In this document: piece by piece, positions 1 through 10,991 of the stretch | How the letters are laid out: each line of letters opens with the position of its first letter | Position numbering within the stretch: the stretch's first letter is position 1 | Source of the DNA: Brachypodium distachyon | Taxonomy: Eukaryota > Streptophyta > Magnoliopsida > Poales > Poaceae | Reading direction: 5' to 3' | DNA length: 64,000 nucleotides | Assembly: GCF_000005505.3 (NCBI RefSeq) | Contig: NC_016131.3 | Span: 61,055,355 to 61,119,354, forward strand | Notes under the pieces: generated by a model | Database searches by the model: none | Told to the model about the DNA's origin: nothing | The model's input: the letters and a program-made list of their open reading frames with translations, nothing else | Made by a program: the position numbers and the translations under genes

Positions 1-1272
1 TCTGCCTAGCGCTAGTTTACTTCTCCGTCTGACCCCAAAATTCTTAATCTACGATCCCGCGCAAGTGTGTAAGTAACCAACTGTTTTTACATATTTTTCT
101 TGGAAAAACACGGTCTAAAAACAGGACATATTTTACAAATAAGTCTGGTAGTCGGCATGGATTTAATTTTAACCGTGAATATTTCTGATAAAGTGAGCTT
201 TTATTGAACTTACATGTCAGTTTAACCGCGAATATACGTAAAACTAGACCCATTTGTCAGGTTAACATGACATAGCGCTTGTCAATATTACACGGGATGC
301 ATGTCGGACCAACTTGTGTTTTTGTTCATATGTGACCAAAGAATACTAACAGTGTTACATTAAAATCAGCAATTAATTTTCTTCGATCCGGTGCTCATTT
401 ATAAAGGCAATCACAAAGAATGTACTTTTCTGATTTCTCCTACCTTGCCATGTGTCTCCCCTTCTCTAATTGCACCTTGAAAAATGATATATCTCTCCAA
501 TCGATTGGGCTTTTCCCGTGGAATTCACTATCCTTCCTTCTGCATTTTATTCCCTATGTATCATAACATAAGCGGCCCACACATTCCAAGGCTTAGTTTT
601 GACCACAAATTATGCGATTAATATGTGGATTATGTGTTATAAGAATTATCTCATTGGAAATTTGTTTCGAATGTAAATTCAATGGCATATTTGTTATGAA
701 AAAAAAAAGTTTATTTTTGGTCTTTCAATTGACAGCAACGTCTATAAATAGCTACTCAACTCAAATCTGATCACACTATTGGCAAAACTGGATACTTTTA
801 GCCCTCTCCCGAATTCGAATGGTTTTGGCTCCACGTTGCATGGTTTTTTCAGACTTTTCAACCGACGATGTGTTGATTGACCAAATGTATATGATTTTGA
901 GTCCATGAACCATATTTCCGAGGAGACCATTTAGGAAAGTATACCTACTATCCACAAATATTTTTCGCACAGAGTATTAAATTAAGTTGGTCAAGAACTA
1001 AGATGCATGCCACTGCCCTAGCACATCCATGCTTATTTTGGTTCGGTTCCAGTTCCACCCCTTATTTTGGTTCCTGCCCAAGCGATACGTTATTCCATCC
1101 CGGTGAAGCCAAAGCCCATCTCCCGTTGTCCGTTGATGCATGCATCCCTACCCACGGCTTTCTTTCCACCACGCCCACACAAGCATAAGAAACCCCGGAC
1201 TTGCCGGTGGATCGATCGGTCGACCTATCGCCGTCGCGCGCAGCGCATGTCCATTCCCCTGCAGATCCACCT
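1..1272. other. 5' intergenic spacer, no gene seen
   Basis: AT-rich sequence for the first kilobase, becoming GC-rich from about 1000 as it approaches the LTI6-type gene. Short open frames here lack family resemblance, codon bias or splice continuity. The last ~250 bp should contain the promoter and 5' UTR of the downstream gene, but I see no convincing TATA box. Confidence 0.5.
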
Positions 1273-1545
1273 ATGGCGGACAACACGGCGACCTTCATCG
1301 ACCTCATCCTCGCCATCATCCTCCCTCCCCTCGGCGTCTTCCTCAAGTACGGCTGCGAGGTACTTGCCGTGTTAATTAATTTGTTGGACGCTGGAAATGG
1401 CTAAGCCCGCGTCCGGATTGATATCTGATCGGTTCTAGCTTGCTGTCGGATGCTGCCGCAGATTGAGTTCTGGATCTGCCTCGTCCTGTCATTCTTCGGT
1501 TACCTGCCAGGAATCATCTACGCCGTCTGGGTCATCGTGAAGTAG
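1273..1545 (+). CDS. LTI6: LTI6/RCI2-type small hydrophobic membrane protein (PMP3 family)
   Basis: Two exons, 1273-1359 and 1462-1545, give a 56-residue protein; the intron 1360-1461 has GT...AG ends and falls between codons. The protein starts MADNTATFIDLILAIILPP and has the two hydrophobic hairpins of the PMP3/UPF0057 family: LILAIILPPLGVFLKYGC, then EFWICLVLSFFGYLPGIIYA, ending VIVK. Length matches the usual 52-57 residues. Family members sit in the plasma membrane, affect membrane potential and ion leak, and in cereals (LTI6A/B) and Arabidopsis (RCI2) are induced by cold, salt or drought. The family is seen directly; stress induction is only inferred. The YGCE/IEFW junction fits the family across the splice site, which supports the model. 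The first exon alone would give a truncated product, so the second exon is needed. Confidence 0.93.
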
Positions 1546-1991
1546 AGTGGCTTGATACGTATATCGAGTGCATTAGGACAGGACCGTTCTGTTCTCCTCT
1601 TCGAACCCCTACATTTAGAGGAAATATTTCACGTCGATTGGAAGGAACGGTTCTTCGAAATCTGAAGGGAGGAATCGAACAGTTTCGGGATATGGCGACT
1701 ATTCAATGAGTTGCTCGCCGCAATTTTAGGTGATCGATGTTTTTTACCTTCTCGTTTTGGTGCAGACTGCAGAGAAATTGTCGTTATTCCTGCCTGTAAT
1801 AGGGTAGTCGCTAGAATGAGCATGTGGATTAGCTGTGTTGCTCAAATGATGTGCCCTGTATATATGTTTACCAAATTTGCATTAGAAATTTGATCTAGCA
1901 CGCAAACACAGCTTAATTTTTTTTTGCGGGTATCCTGTGCGGCTTAATTGGTTCTTCATCTTCTCATTTTTGTACACCTTCACCACTATCC
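1546..1991. other. 3' flank of LTI6 gene
   Basis: Probable 3' UTR and AT-rich spacer up to the target-site duplication of the next transposon. No gene or repeat recognised. Confidence 0.4.
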
Positions 1992-1994
1992 TTA

Positions 1995-2830
1995 GAGCAA
2001 CTCCACCAGGTTTCCTAAAAAGCCTTTTTCCTAAAATAACTGCCACCAAGCTCTAAATCTTGCAAAAAACAGCTCCAGCAGGTTCACTAAATGATTCCCA
2101 ATTCCTAAATCTTTAGAGAACTTCACAATTTTTTCTCTCCTCTTCCCAAATGTAGGGAACGGACGAGTCATTCCCTAAAACGAAAATGCTTGCGCGCGAA
2201 CCTCCAACCGCCAGAAAACGGAAGTTTCCCTTGCGAAGAAATGCGCCGTCAATAGCCTTGCCGCTGCCGGCGTCCTCCTTGCCGGACGAGCCCTCCCCAC
2301 TGCCCCACGCATCCAGATCGGGCCGCCGCCGCACAATCGGCCGGCAAGCCCCTCGAATCCGCGCCGCCGGCCGGTCCTGGAGCATCGCTAACCGGTCATC
2401 TTCATCCCCGCGAGCTCCCAGGGTCCTGATTTGCGGCCAGCGGCTTAGCCACGACGATCTACTCGTGGGCGCAGGCGGCGGCGTGCGCAGGCGAGCGGTG
2501 GTGGCACGCACATGTTAGGCAGCGATGCGCGGCGGCAAGGAAGGCGGCGGGTGCGGCCTAGTGCGTGGAGGCGCAGGGGAAGGGCGGCGGGGCTGCTCCG
2601 TGGCTGGCATCGGGGCGGTGGAGGCTGTGCAGAGGAGGAGTTGGGGAAGAAGAGACTTGTGTCACTCACGAGACGGACCCACATGTCATTGTGACGAAAG
2701 GAAGATATAGGGAACGGAGTTCAGGGAACCTGCTGGAGGAGGGGCATTTTTTTTTCCTCAGATTCTTTTATCACCTATCCTTAAAACTGGTTTTAGGGAA
2801 CCAATTTTAAGGAAGCTGTTGGAAATGTTC
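1995..2830. mobile_element. PIF/Harbinger-type non-autonomous element with GC-rich cargo
   Basis: The left end reads GAGCAACTCCACCAGGTTTC and the right end, reverse-complemented, reads GAACATTTCCAACAGCTTCC; both continue into CTAAAA or TTAAAA. This is an imperfect terminal inverted repeat of about 27 bp. The element is flanked by TTA at 1992-1994 and TTA at 2831-2833, the 3-bp target duplication typical of PIF/Harbinger. It is 836 bp long and has no transposase. The centre (about 2190-2640) is strongly GC-rich, unlike the AT-rich ends, and has long open frames on both strands, so it may carry captured genic sequence. Confidence 0.75.
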
Positions 2831-2833
2831 TTA

Positions 2834-3569
2834 GTAGTTCTTTCGGAAACAAAGACAGATTATTTCATTGAACAAAGACAACCATTCCCGGTTGGTACAC
2901 TCTTGTTTTTTCAAGAACCTCAAAACAGATGTGTGTTTCTCCATTTCATAAGAAGAATAGACCAGCGGATATTGTTTATAAGAAAATTGAGCCAAAAAAC
3001 GTATAGGTTGACCTGCCAATAAGGAAAACTGATGAAAGAACATAAGGTCTGTTTGAATTAACGCTAATTTGTGCCCACTAATTTTTGATCGACCAAATAG
3101 TTGGTAGTTGCCAATTTTTTGGCATGCTGATATACTACTTTTGGAACTCTAGTTTATTTTTGTACAGCCAAGCTATGTTGTTGTAGCATCGGTTCTTGTC
3201 ATCTTTTTTCTAAGTCTGTACACCTGCCAGTTCAGGTTTAAAAAAAGCTCTACCAGTTTATTTTTTTGTCGATATTGAAAATGTTTGTCAGCGTAAGTTT
3301 TTACAACTTTTATGATACTATATACATTATTATCTATTAAATTACCTAAATCATATGGACCTGACATTATTTATTTTGTTGTCCCACGCGTACTATTTTT
3401 ATTGACCCAGTTGTCCCGCGTGGCGTCGTAATGCGAACGTTCGGAGGTTAGTCTGTACGCGCGTACGATTTCCGTTTTAACAAAAGAAATGCCACCATCA
3501 ACTTTGTTGCAGAAAAGCAGCAGTGGATACTGCTCTATCATGGAGTTCGGTAGGACAACATGCAAAGCT
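2834..3569. other. AT-rich spacer
   Basis: No gene-like frame. A stretch at about 3045-3190 (beginning GTCTGTTTGAATTAACGC) looks like a worn transposon end, but I find no partner terminus. Confidence 0.35.
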
Positions 3570-4690
3570 GCATGCTCGTTCTTGTACTAATTGATTTTGG
3601 AAATTCAAAACTTTTAATAGCTCAAACCGTCTGCCTGATTCATAATCCGTTTTCACCATGGGGTTCGTATCGACGAGTGCTTCAAATTTAGATCTCACTT
3701 TGGTATCTTTCAATTAAAAAAACTTTGTTACAAAAAAGATAATGCACGAGTTACCATCCTACTAAAACAGAAGTTGCCATGTGGCAACTTTGTTGATAAA
3801 CAATGGTAACTCGTATATTACTGGATGGTAGCTTCAGTTCACAAGTTACAACTCTACATTATTAGGTTGTCACATGGTAACTTGTTACAAACAAGGTGAT
3901 CGACAACTTTATATATTATCACATGGTAACTGCAACTCACAAGTTACCACCCTAATTCGTATGAATATTTCATATGATAATCTATTACTGGCGAGGTGGT
4001 AATTTCATCTATCATTGGGTGGCAACTTTGAAAAATTTAAACATTATCAAGGCATTCCAATGCAAGATCTAGTTTCGAAGGTATTGTGGATAAATGGTTT
4101 AGGAGATATATTTCACTCCGCTACACACGTGCATGTCTCTGTTGCTCACGTCGCATGGCTTATCAGTAGTAGTTTTTTTTTCGCGTGATTATTCGATGAA
4201 CTTTTTTCAGTCCTTTTTGCTACCATGAGTTAGTACACAATTTACCACCATAATATGTAACAAATTGCCATATGATGTTTTTATTGCTATTAAAGTGATA
4301 ATTTCTTATATCATTGGACGGTAACTACTAATAAGGTGGCAATTGATATATTAATCAATGGTAATTTTATTATTAACAGAGTGCAATTTCATATATTATT
4401 GGATGGTAATTTTAATGCAAGTTATCATCATATTTTAGTATGAAGTTAACACATGGTAACCTATTGCTAACCGTATGGCAACTTCATATATTCGTGGGTG
4501 GTAACTTGTAAGGTGATTTTTTTTTTTACAAAAGATACTCATATGAGATGTAGTTTCGAAAAACTCGTCGAGACAAAACTAACTGTAAAAACGGATCATA
4601 AATTGAGTAGACGGGTTAAGAGTTATAACATTTTAAAATTTAATTTTGCAAAAGCCAGCATGCATGCAGATTCTACGCAACATGCTCTTG
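3570..4690. mobile_element. Long inverted-repeat element with degenerate TGGTAACT array
   Basis: Sequence at about 3570-3715 and the reverse complement of about 4535-4680 align over roughly 140 bp with mismatches. Shared blocks include CTGCATGC, TTTTAATAGCTC against TTATAACTCTTA, ATAATCCGTTTT against ATGATCCGTTTT, TCGACGAGT and AGTATCTTT. These are long imperfect inverted repeats like those of Mutator-type or foldback elements. The enclosed 800 bp is a degenerate array (see separate entry). No transposase frame and no clear target duplication found. Confidence 0.6.
3745..4510. repeat. Degenerate satellite-like array, core TGGTAACTTCATATATTATTGGA
   Basis: Words such as ATGGTAACTTG, GGTGGCAACTTTG, CACAAGTTACCA and TTCATATATTATTGGATGG recur at least fifteen times in both orientations with irregular spacing. 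The array is broken at about 4055-4250 by unrelated sequence, part of which (GATCTAGTTTCGAAGG) echoes the flanking inverted repeat, so two nested copies of the host element are possible. Confidence 0.65.
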
Positions 4691-4852
4691 ATTTTGCCTG
4701 TATACGCCGTTGTGAGGTCACAGGTGTTCGAGTGTTTTTGCTTTGGAGTGCAGGATGCACCGTGAACCGTACACGCATCGGAGTGCCATAGCACAACATG
4801 TAATACAAAGTCGGACCGAAAGAATACTTGTTTTTTTTAGAACATGCTTTCT

Positions 4853-5681
4853 CTTCCTATTCCTGAACAGGGAGTGATCGTCCAACGAGAGATAAAGATC
4901 GTCAAACGAGGGGAAATAACCAGTGGTGATGGCCGTAGGTCAGGTCTTTTTCATCAATCCCGCAACACAATAAAACGAACATCTCGTCGACCACTGGCCC
5001 CACCGGAACTGCGGCCGGCGCGGCCGCGCGAAGGGCACCCGAGCTCGTCGTCCTAGAGTCAACAGGGCACCGGCGAGCTCGGCGCGACCGACCTCGGCGC
5101 CCCCGGACCCTCCCCGAACTGATTTCCCACCTAAACTGCGGCCGGCGCACCCGAGCTCGTCATCCCATAGTCAATTTGGTTTGTCGCCGCCTCAATTCAG
5201 TCCGCCCCCGCGTCAATTCACTTCTCCGACTCCTCAATTCGCTCTGGCGGCGACTCCCCGTCCCCAAGTTCGTCCTCCTCAGCTAGAGACGGTGAGGAAT
5301 GGAAGGGAAACATAGCGGCGTCGCTTGCAGCGCTCAGCGAAGCAGACCCCCCACGGCGCGCGCGGGCAGGCGGCAGAGCGAGCGGACAGGATGCGGCCTG
5401 CTGCCAGGGCGGCACGAGCAAGCGCACAAAGGAGTATGCGGGCGGCACGAGCTATCAGTAACGCACCTGTTTGTTGCCAGGTTTGCCGATGCGAGCAGGC
5501 CTGCTACGGTGTACTCAGATTAGACTTCGGCTGTTGCCTTTCGTGTTCTTCGAAGGAGAAAAAAGGAGTCGCGGTTATCGACAGGAAACTCAGTATAGTA
5601 CTTAATTGGAATGGTTCACTGCAGCGATCTTTACCTCTCGTTGGACGATCACTCCCTATTCAGGAATAGAAAGCAAGTATT
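4853..5681. mobile_element. TIR element with GC-rich internal sequence
   Basis: The left end at 4857-4900 (CTATTCCTGAACAGGGAGTG, then ATCGTCCAACGAGAGATAAA) is the near-perfect reverse complement of the right end at 5626-5671. Identity is about 45 bp with only a few mismatches. A short AATACTTG/CAAGTATT match outside the ends (4823-4830 and 5674-5681) suggests the repeat may once have been longer. No target-site duplication was found, so the superfamily is uncertain. The interior is GC-rich (about 4980-5480) with no recognisable protein. Confidence 0.65.
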
Positions 5682-5689
5682 TATTATGT

Positions 5690-6045
5690 TCGTGTAATTT
5701 AAATAAATAAATGAAATGTTGTGGGGACGATATGCGGGAGAAGAGGGATGAATCTAAGAGGAGGACCGGGAAATGTGTATTGTTGTGATTTGTGAGGCAC
5801 GATGCCTTTCGAATACTTTTGCATTTATCTTCTTCCGTAACAATGCATCAGAAAAAAATTACGTATGTATTCATTGTTGTTATCACATTACATATGAGGT
5901 ATTTCCATGCTTACTATATATTTTTAGTTAGTATTATATTTGCGTGCAGTGAGATACGCAATCGAGAATCGCATATGACTATGTCAATCCGTACCACCTA
6001 GTAGCTAATCCTATATCACTAATGGCTAATTTGTCACTGATATTT
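5690..6045. other. AT-rich spacer
   Basis: No gene or repeat recognised between the TIR element and the dispersed repeat that begins at 6046. Confidence 0.4.
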
Positions 6046-6285
6046 CCTTTTTTTTATCGACGGAGTTGGAAACGGTATCGCCTTCTATGCAAAAAAAAGG
6101 AAACCGTATCGCCTTCTTCTCGAAAAAAGGAAACCGTACCGCCTTACAAAGCCCTGAGGTTGTTGAAGCTCAGCAATGTGCATTGTTTGTCGAGTGCCAC
6201 AGGCTCCATCGATGCACCGCTGCTCAGGTATGCGTCACACTTTTTATCGCCAGTGTTCGGTCATCGCCCCGCACATGGTCATAAC
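6046..6285 (+). repeat. Dispersed repeat, copy 1 (partner at 11319-11528)
   Basis: Begins TTTTTTTATCGACGGAGTTG and runs through ACAAAGCCCTGAGGTTG, AATGTGCATTG, TTGTCGAGTGCCACA, CTGCTGCTCAGGTATG and CATGGTCA. The same order occurs at 11319-11528 in the same orientation, about 85-90% alike by eye. Copy 1 has a duplicated AAAAGGAAACCGTA segment near its start. Both copies keep one open frame containing LRLL-L-NVHCLSSAT-SID-LLRY, which may be a protein relic or simply follow from DNA identity. Confidence 0.7.
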
Positions 6286-6398
6286 TCGAGGAAGTTTCGA
6301 TGTACGGCGGTTCCTTTGTCGCTCACGGCCGATTTGGTGTTAAGAGACGAGGGCAACTACAGATCAACGTCCGATATGTAGTTTTGCTACCTTATTTT

Positions 6399-7661
6399 TG
6401 AAAGATCGGTATGGCCGGCTAGAGGGGGGCTGAATAGGCGACTAACCAAATTTTAACTTTTTTTTTCTGTTCTTGAAAAATACAAAGCACTTAAACTTAA
6501 GACTCACTAGATTCTCTAAAGTGAATGCAACCATAGTATGAAGTGCAATAGTCGAAGAAACAATAGATAGCAAGAATTTAAAAGGTGAAAATGATACCAC
6601 ATGCAGAGACGAAAATTTTACCGGAGTTCCACCTATTGGGGTCGGTGTACGTCTCCGTTTGAAGGAGTGCTCTACCACAAAGGAAGAGGCGCCACAAAGG
6701 CTTACTCTATTCTCCAAATCACCACACCACAAAGGTGGGATGAGATCTCACAACACCACAATGACGAGGTCAGTTCCACTAGTGGCTTCCTTTGGGGCGA
6801 AGTCCAAACCCTTACAAACTTGACTGGGACTAGCTCCACAACTCAATTGGAGGCTCCCAATCCAACCCCTGAGCTCCTCACACCAAGGGAGGGCTCAAAG
6901 GAACCGCTTCCGTCTAGGGCTCCCAAATGTCCAAGAGAAACGAAATCCACAAACGAAACAAGGAAAATCAACTTTTGGCTTGGTCAAATCCTAGATCAAG
7001 ATCTTCTCCTCCAATCCTCAAAGGATCAAGAGTTGGGAGTGGCTACGGAGGGAGATCTTGGAGATTTAAGCTTTTTGTGTTCTCGGGTTGAGAGGTGGTG
7101 TTCTTGGCTACTTGCTCGGGCAGGGAGCTCGCTGGGGACGAAGGGGTATATAAATGGGGTCTTCAAAATCGAGCCGTTAGGCAGTGCTCTGTCTCTTGCT
7201 GGAACTTCCGGAGAATAGCCGGAACATCTGGCTGACCGGAAGTTCCGCATATTCCGAAGAGAGTAACAGAGAGTACCCGGAGGTTCTGCCGGAAGTTCCG
7301 GTTCCACCAGAACTTCCGGCACCTGGGAAGTTTGGAAACTTGGAATTGAACATAAAATTTGGTTTCCTCTCTTAGCTTTTTGGGTAGGCTTTTTGGTGGG
7401 TGCAATTTTGTGTAGATGTGTACGCGAAATTGATTCACTCGTTACCTTCCCTTGTGGATTTCCTCTTAATAGTACGGATGTCCTACGACTCAAATCAACC
7501 GAAAAAGCCGCTAAACACCACTACGCTTCTTTCCTTTTCGAGGGTCCATGAATCGTCTTGTGCCAAGTTCTTTATAAAAACTGAAATACTTAGCATACGA
7601 TTAGATAACAAAACACGTTGTCATCACCACCAAAACCACTTAGGAGAGAAATGCCCTTTCA
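6399..7661. mobile_element. Solo LTR (TGAAAG...CTTTCA, 5-bp target duplication ATTTT)
   Basis: The element starts TGAAAGATCGGTATGGCCGG and ends AGAAATGCCCTTTCA. Its termini form the 6-bp inverted repeat TGAAAG/CTTTCA with canonical TG...CA. It is bordered by ATTTT at 6394-6398 and ATTTT at 7662-7666, a 5-bp duplication expected for LTR retrotransposon integration. At 1263 bp with no internal gag-pol domain it is best read as a solo LTR from unequal recombination; a small non-autonomous element is the alternative. The sequence type (GGCTAGAGGGGGG near the start) is common in grass repeats. Clustered GGAAGTTCCGG palindromes lie at 7198-7325. Confidence 0.8.
7198..7325. repeat. Cluster of CCGGAAGTTCCGG-type palindromes inside the LTR
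   Basis: GGAACTTCCGG, CCGGAACATC, CCGGAAGTTCCG, GCCGGAAGTTCCGG and AGAACTTCCGGC follow one another within about 125 bp. The cluster lies downstream of a possible TATA (GTATATAAATGG, about 7146-7157) of the LTR. Confidence 0.6.
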
Positions 7662-7669
7662 ATTTTGCT

Positions 7670-8556
7670 AGGTGTTTGTGTTCTTCTCGGTGGCATCTTG
7701 GCAATGGAGATAACATCGTCCAGAAGATTGGTGTCATGTCTCCTTTGTCGTCTTGGTGTAGGCATTACAACCTATAAAATGGAGTCAGTGGTTCTCACGA
7801 CACGTCATTTCGTGTTTTTGATCTTTTTCCTTTGTTGATTCATCGACGGAGAATCAGTTTTACTGCTTTTCTTGCAGGGGTATGTCCCCGGCCATGATGC
7901 GTTCAATGATCTTAGGTTCTCACCGTTTGAAGTGGGCGGCTCATGCAGCTATTCAAAAACTTTGAGGTTAGTTCAGCTTGTGCAAGCATTGTATTTTGTA
8001 ATTTTGTCAACAAATACGTGTGGAAGCATCAAAATGCGAACGATGGATCAAGAGAAGTTTACTTTGAAGGACGACAACGAAGTTTTTAGTTTTGTTGAGT
8101 ATCTTTGTACTGCTTGTTTCATGAATCAATAAAGCCAGATAATTTTCTATAGAAAAAAGCAGCATGTCTATACTATAGAAGCAGTCTGTCTGCAAAATTA
8201 CAGTCGGTCTAAAACCGGAAATGTTAAGTTGATGCCTATAGACGGCATTTCTGTTGTTGTATGAGGGGAGTCTGCAACTCCGGTTGATCTTTTATTGGCG
8301 TATTCTGTAAGTTTTCCATAATTGCAGGGATTATGTTGACAACTTAATAGTCAATCTATTGTGGAAGGTGTATATTGTGTAGTCTATATGTGATACTGCA
8401 GTTGTCTGTATTGTTGCATATCCCCTAAGGGGACACGTATATGTGCAACATTCAAACTGTGTCCGTCAACGGGTTCAATACGAAAAAAACAGAATCGACT
8501 CAAAAAGCTTATCGTACGACGTCTATGTTCGCATACGTGCGTGCATGTGTCCCATA
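7670..8556. other. Spacer with one unassigned open frame (7872-8132)
   Basis: Mixed-composition sequence. The frame at 7872-8132 contains GYVPGHDAFNDLRFSPFEVG just after a possible acceptor (TTTTCTTGCAG at 7866-7876). It could be an exon relic, but I recognise no family and find no adjoining exon. Confidence 0.3.
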
Positions 8557-8820
8557 CATCCTCCGCCGTTCGGCAAACAAACCCCATGGCCCTAGTGTTC
8601 CCGGATCAATGTCACCGAGGATTTACCAATCAAGTCGGCGCTCAGGTGCTGTTGCTTCTCCTCCCACGTCTGGTCCGCCATGCTCTCCTTCGAGCTCCAG
8701 CCACTTCGTCGACCTCCGCCTCATCAACTTCCACGGCCCAAGGATTCTCTTCTTGCAGGACCGCCCTGGAGGAACGACGCTCATGTATCAGCTTCCTCGA
8801 GCAGTCACTTACTTTTAATT
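8557..8820 (+). other. Isolated GC-rich open segment, unknown
   Basis: A short GC-rich island with a frame ending TAA near 8819 (from ATG 8541 or 8441). Composition resembles grass coding sequence, but the translations (Ser/Pro/Arg rich) match no family I know. There is no upstream exon that continues it. Possibly a gene fragment carried by a transposon. Confidence 0.25.
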
Positions 8821-10575
8821 AATACAAGGAACATTCAATAAATCATGGATATAATGAAATATCATCATCTCCATGGTTGCATGTAGTGCACATTTCTAAA
8901 ATTTATTTCATAAAACATTCTGGATGATTCGATCACTAGCTCTCAGGATACCTAGATATCTGTCATGGAGGATACTAGAGTTCATGGAAAACTAAAAAGG
9001 TTCTAGAAATATTGACAAATTAGAAGGGGGTAGAAAACAATATATGAAAATGCGGATATATATATATAGAGAGAGAGAGAGGATATTAGCGTGGTAAAAT
9101 CCAACTATATTGTACAACATAGGGTGTCTTTCTTCCCATACATGTAACATAAAACCTACCAGGACCATGGGAGCATATGATGTCCACAATATTGATATGT
9201 GCTAGTATAGTAACCTCATGATCCTTAAAAAAACACTTACTAAAATATTTCAGTATTTATCAATTATCTCATATCATGAATTTTAATTATTTAACAAGAT
9301 AAAACATTTATGTTCCAAAAAAATTACTAAGCTGCTGTCTTGAGAAAACAAAAGATGTCATTTTTATATAAGGGAACAACATATACAAAATGATAGTCTA
9401 CAACATATTCGTGTTAAAATTCAAAGCAAAGTTCCGGACATGAGAAGCCATAGGGATAAACAAGACAATAATACATCGGTAAAGTAAAAAAAAATACACT
9501 TCCATTCATAGTAGCCGATATAGAGACTGTTTTAGTAAATAATGTGCATGTACATTATGCAGAAAAGTAAGTTGCACAAAAACCAGCATGTAAATATTAG
9601 ATTATACAACTCAAAAACACATAAGCACTTTAATAATTATAGATACACATATTTTCATGTATTTTTATGTTTCATGCATTTTTTCTTACCGTCCTGTCAG
9701 ATTTCGTTAAGAGTCAACTTGCGCATGTAAGTTGGACTAACAAACACTTATTTACCACGTCACATCTCAGATAAGTCGATCTTATCATTTTGCAAGAAAA
9801 GAATCAATTCGACGATTGGTCACATAAACTCCGTTAGCGCTGCAGGCGTTGCTTTGGCCTCATAATGTGGAGTTTGTGCAAAATACTATTTGGATTTGGT
9901 AACTCTGTCAAACTTTTCACTTTTAATTTTCAATAGTAACGCTTGGTGCGGTTAATGCTGTGGAAAGTATGGAGAAAGCAAGTTCGATACTCGTTGGTTT
10001 CATAGTATGAATGACATTACATGAGTTGTTTTACACTAAGACATTTGTGGCTCTTTTAGTCAGTTTTGTTGGAAATGCTAAAATTGCTCTTACGGTAGTA
10101 CCTGCGACTAGTATAACTTTTTTTATTTTTGTTTATGTCATAGTTTCTCCTACAAAACTAAGCTAAGCTAAATAGTGTAAAAAAGATCATTATAGTTCAC
10201 AAGTGACTAAATTGATTGTGACTTATGACTGGTTGCAACAAATATCATCTTACGTTTGTTTCCCATATACGATGATTACCGCCGTAATGCATGTAAAAAT
10301 TCAGGTCTATATAAAAGATAATACAATGATATTTTTTTTGACCGAAGATAGTACAATAATATTCCAAAATATGAAACCTCTGTCTCGACTTGAAATGACT
10401 GAGCGACTACCTCCAAGCTCGAAATCTACAGCTAGACACAAAACAGACATAAGGGACAACAACAAACCGACCAGAAAAAGACTTTCTACATAGCACCATG
10501 CAAGTTTCAGAAAACAAAAGTAGCTCAAATGAACTAAAAACTCTTGGTCTGGATTCCGCCATTTTATCTTTCTCC
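8821..10575. other. AT-rich gene-free spacer with microsatellite
   Basis: About 1.75 kb with no gene-like open frame. An (AT)n(GA)n microsatellite lies at about 9056-9082. Nothing else recognised. Confidence 0.5.
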
Positions 10576-10751
10576 GGCCCTGTTTGGTTAGGCTTAAATG
10601 AGGCTTTAGACTTTTGGCTTATAATCCACAAAATCACCTGCTTCGGGTTTTTTTTTGCTGATACCATCATCTAACAATATCAAGTCGATAGATAAAATCC
10701 AAATTTAAGTCAAATGTCGAAAGCCACATTTAAGTCTAACCAAACAGGGCC
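10576..10751. mobile_element. MITE with GGCCCTGTTTGGTTAG termini
   Basis: The left end GGCCCTGTTTGGTTAGGCTT and the right end, reverse-complemented (GGCCCTGTTTGGTTAGACTT), match for about 25 bp. The 176-bp AT-rich element is flanked by TCC on both sides (10573-10575 and 10752-10754), a possible 3-bp duplication. Termini of this kind are common in grass Tourist or hAT-like MITEs; the superfamily is not settled. Confidence 0.75.
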
Positions 10752-10991
10752 TCCACACACCCCCTACAGTTGGAGGCTTGGTATCAATTTTCCTATCCCC
10801 TTCTTGCCGCTGAGATATCGGTGCCCACATGTTCCTGTTGTTGTGCAGCTCCAAGCAGTCCACAAAACAGTTACAACCCCCAAAGTAATCAATCTTTTGT
10901 TGGCCACCACATACAAAGACAACCAATTATCAAATAAATCATCTACAGAGTGAGGTGTAAATGGCATCTTAAACGCACATCGCGCCACACC

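Noticed and set aside
2113..2511. Protein of 132 residues inside the Harbinger-type element
   Set aside because: Arg/Pro-rich frames exist on both strands of the GC-rich core and none matches a transposase or other family.
8405..8455. Hairpin (TGTTGCATAT ... ATATGTGCAACA) as a regulatory RNA
   Set aside because: The stem is short and imperfect and there is no gene context to support a function.
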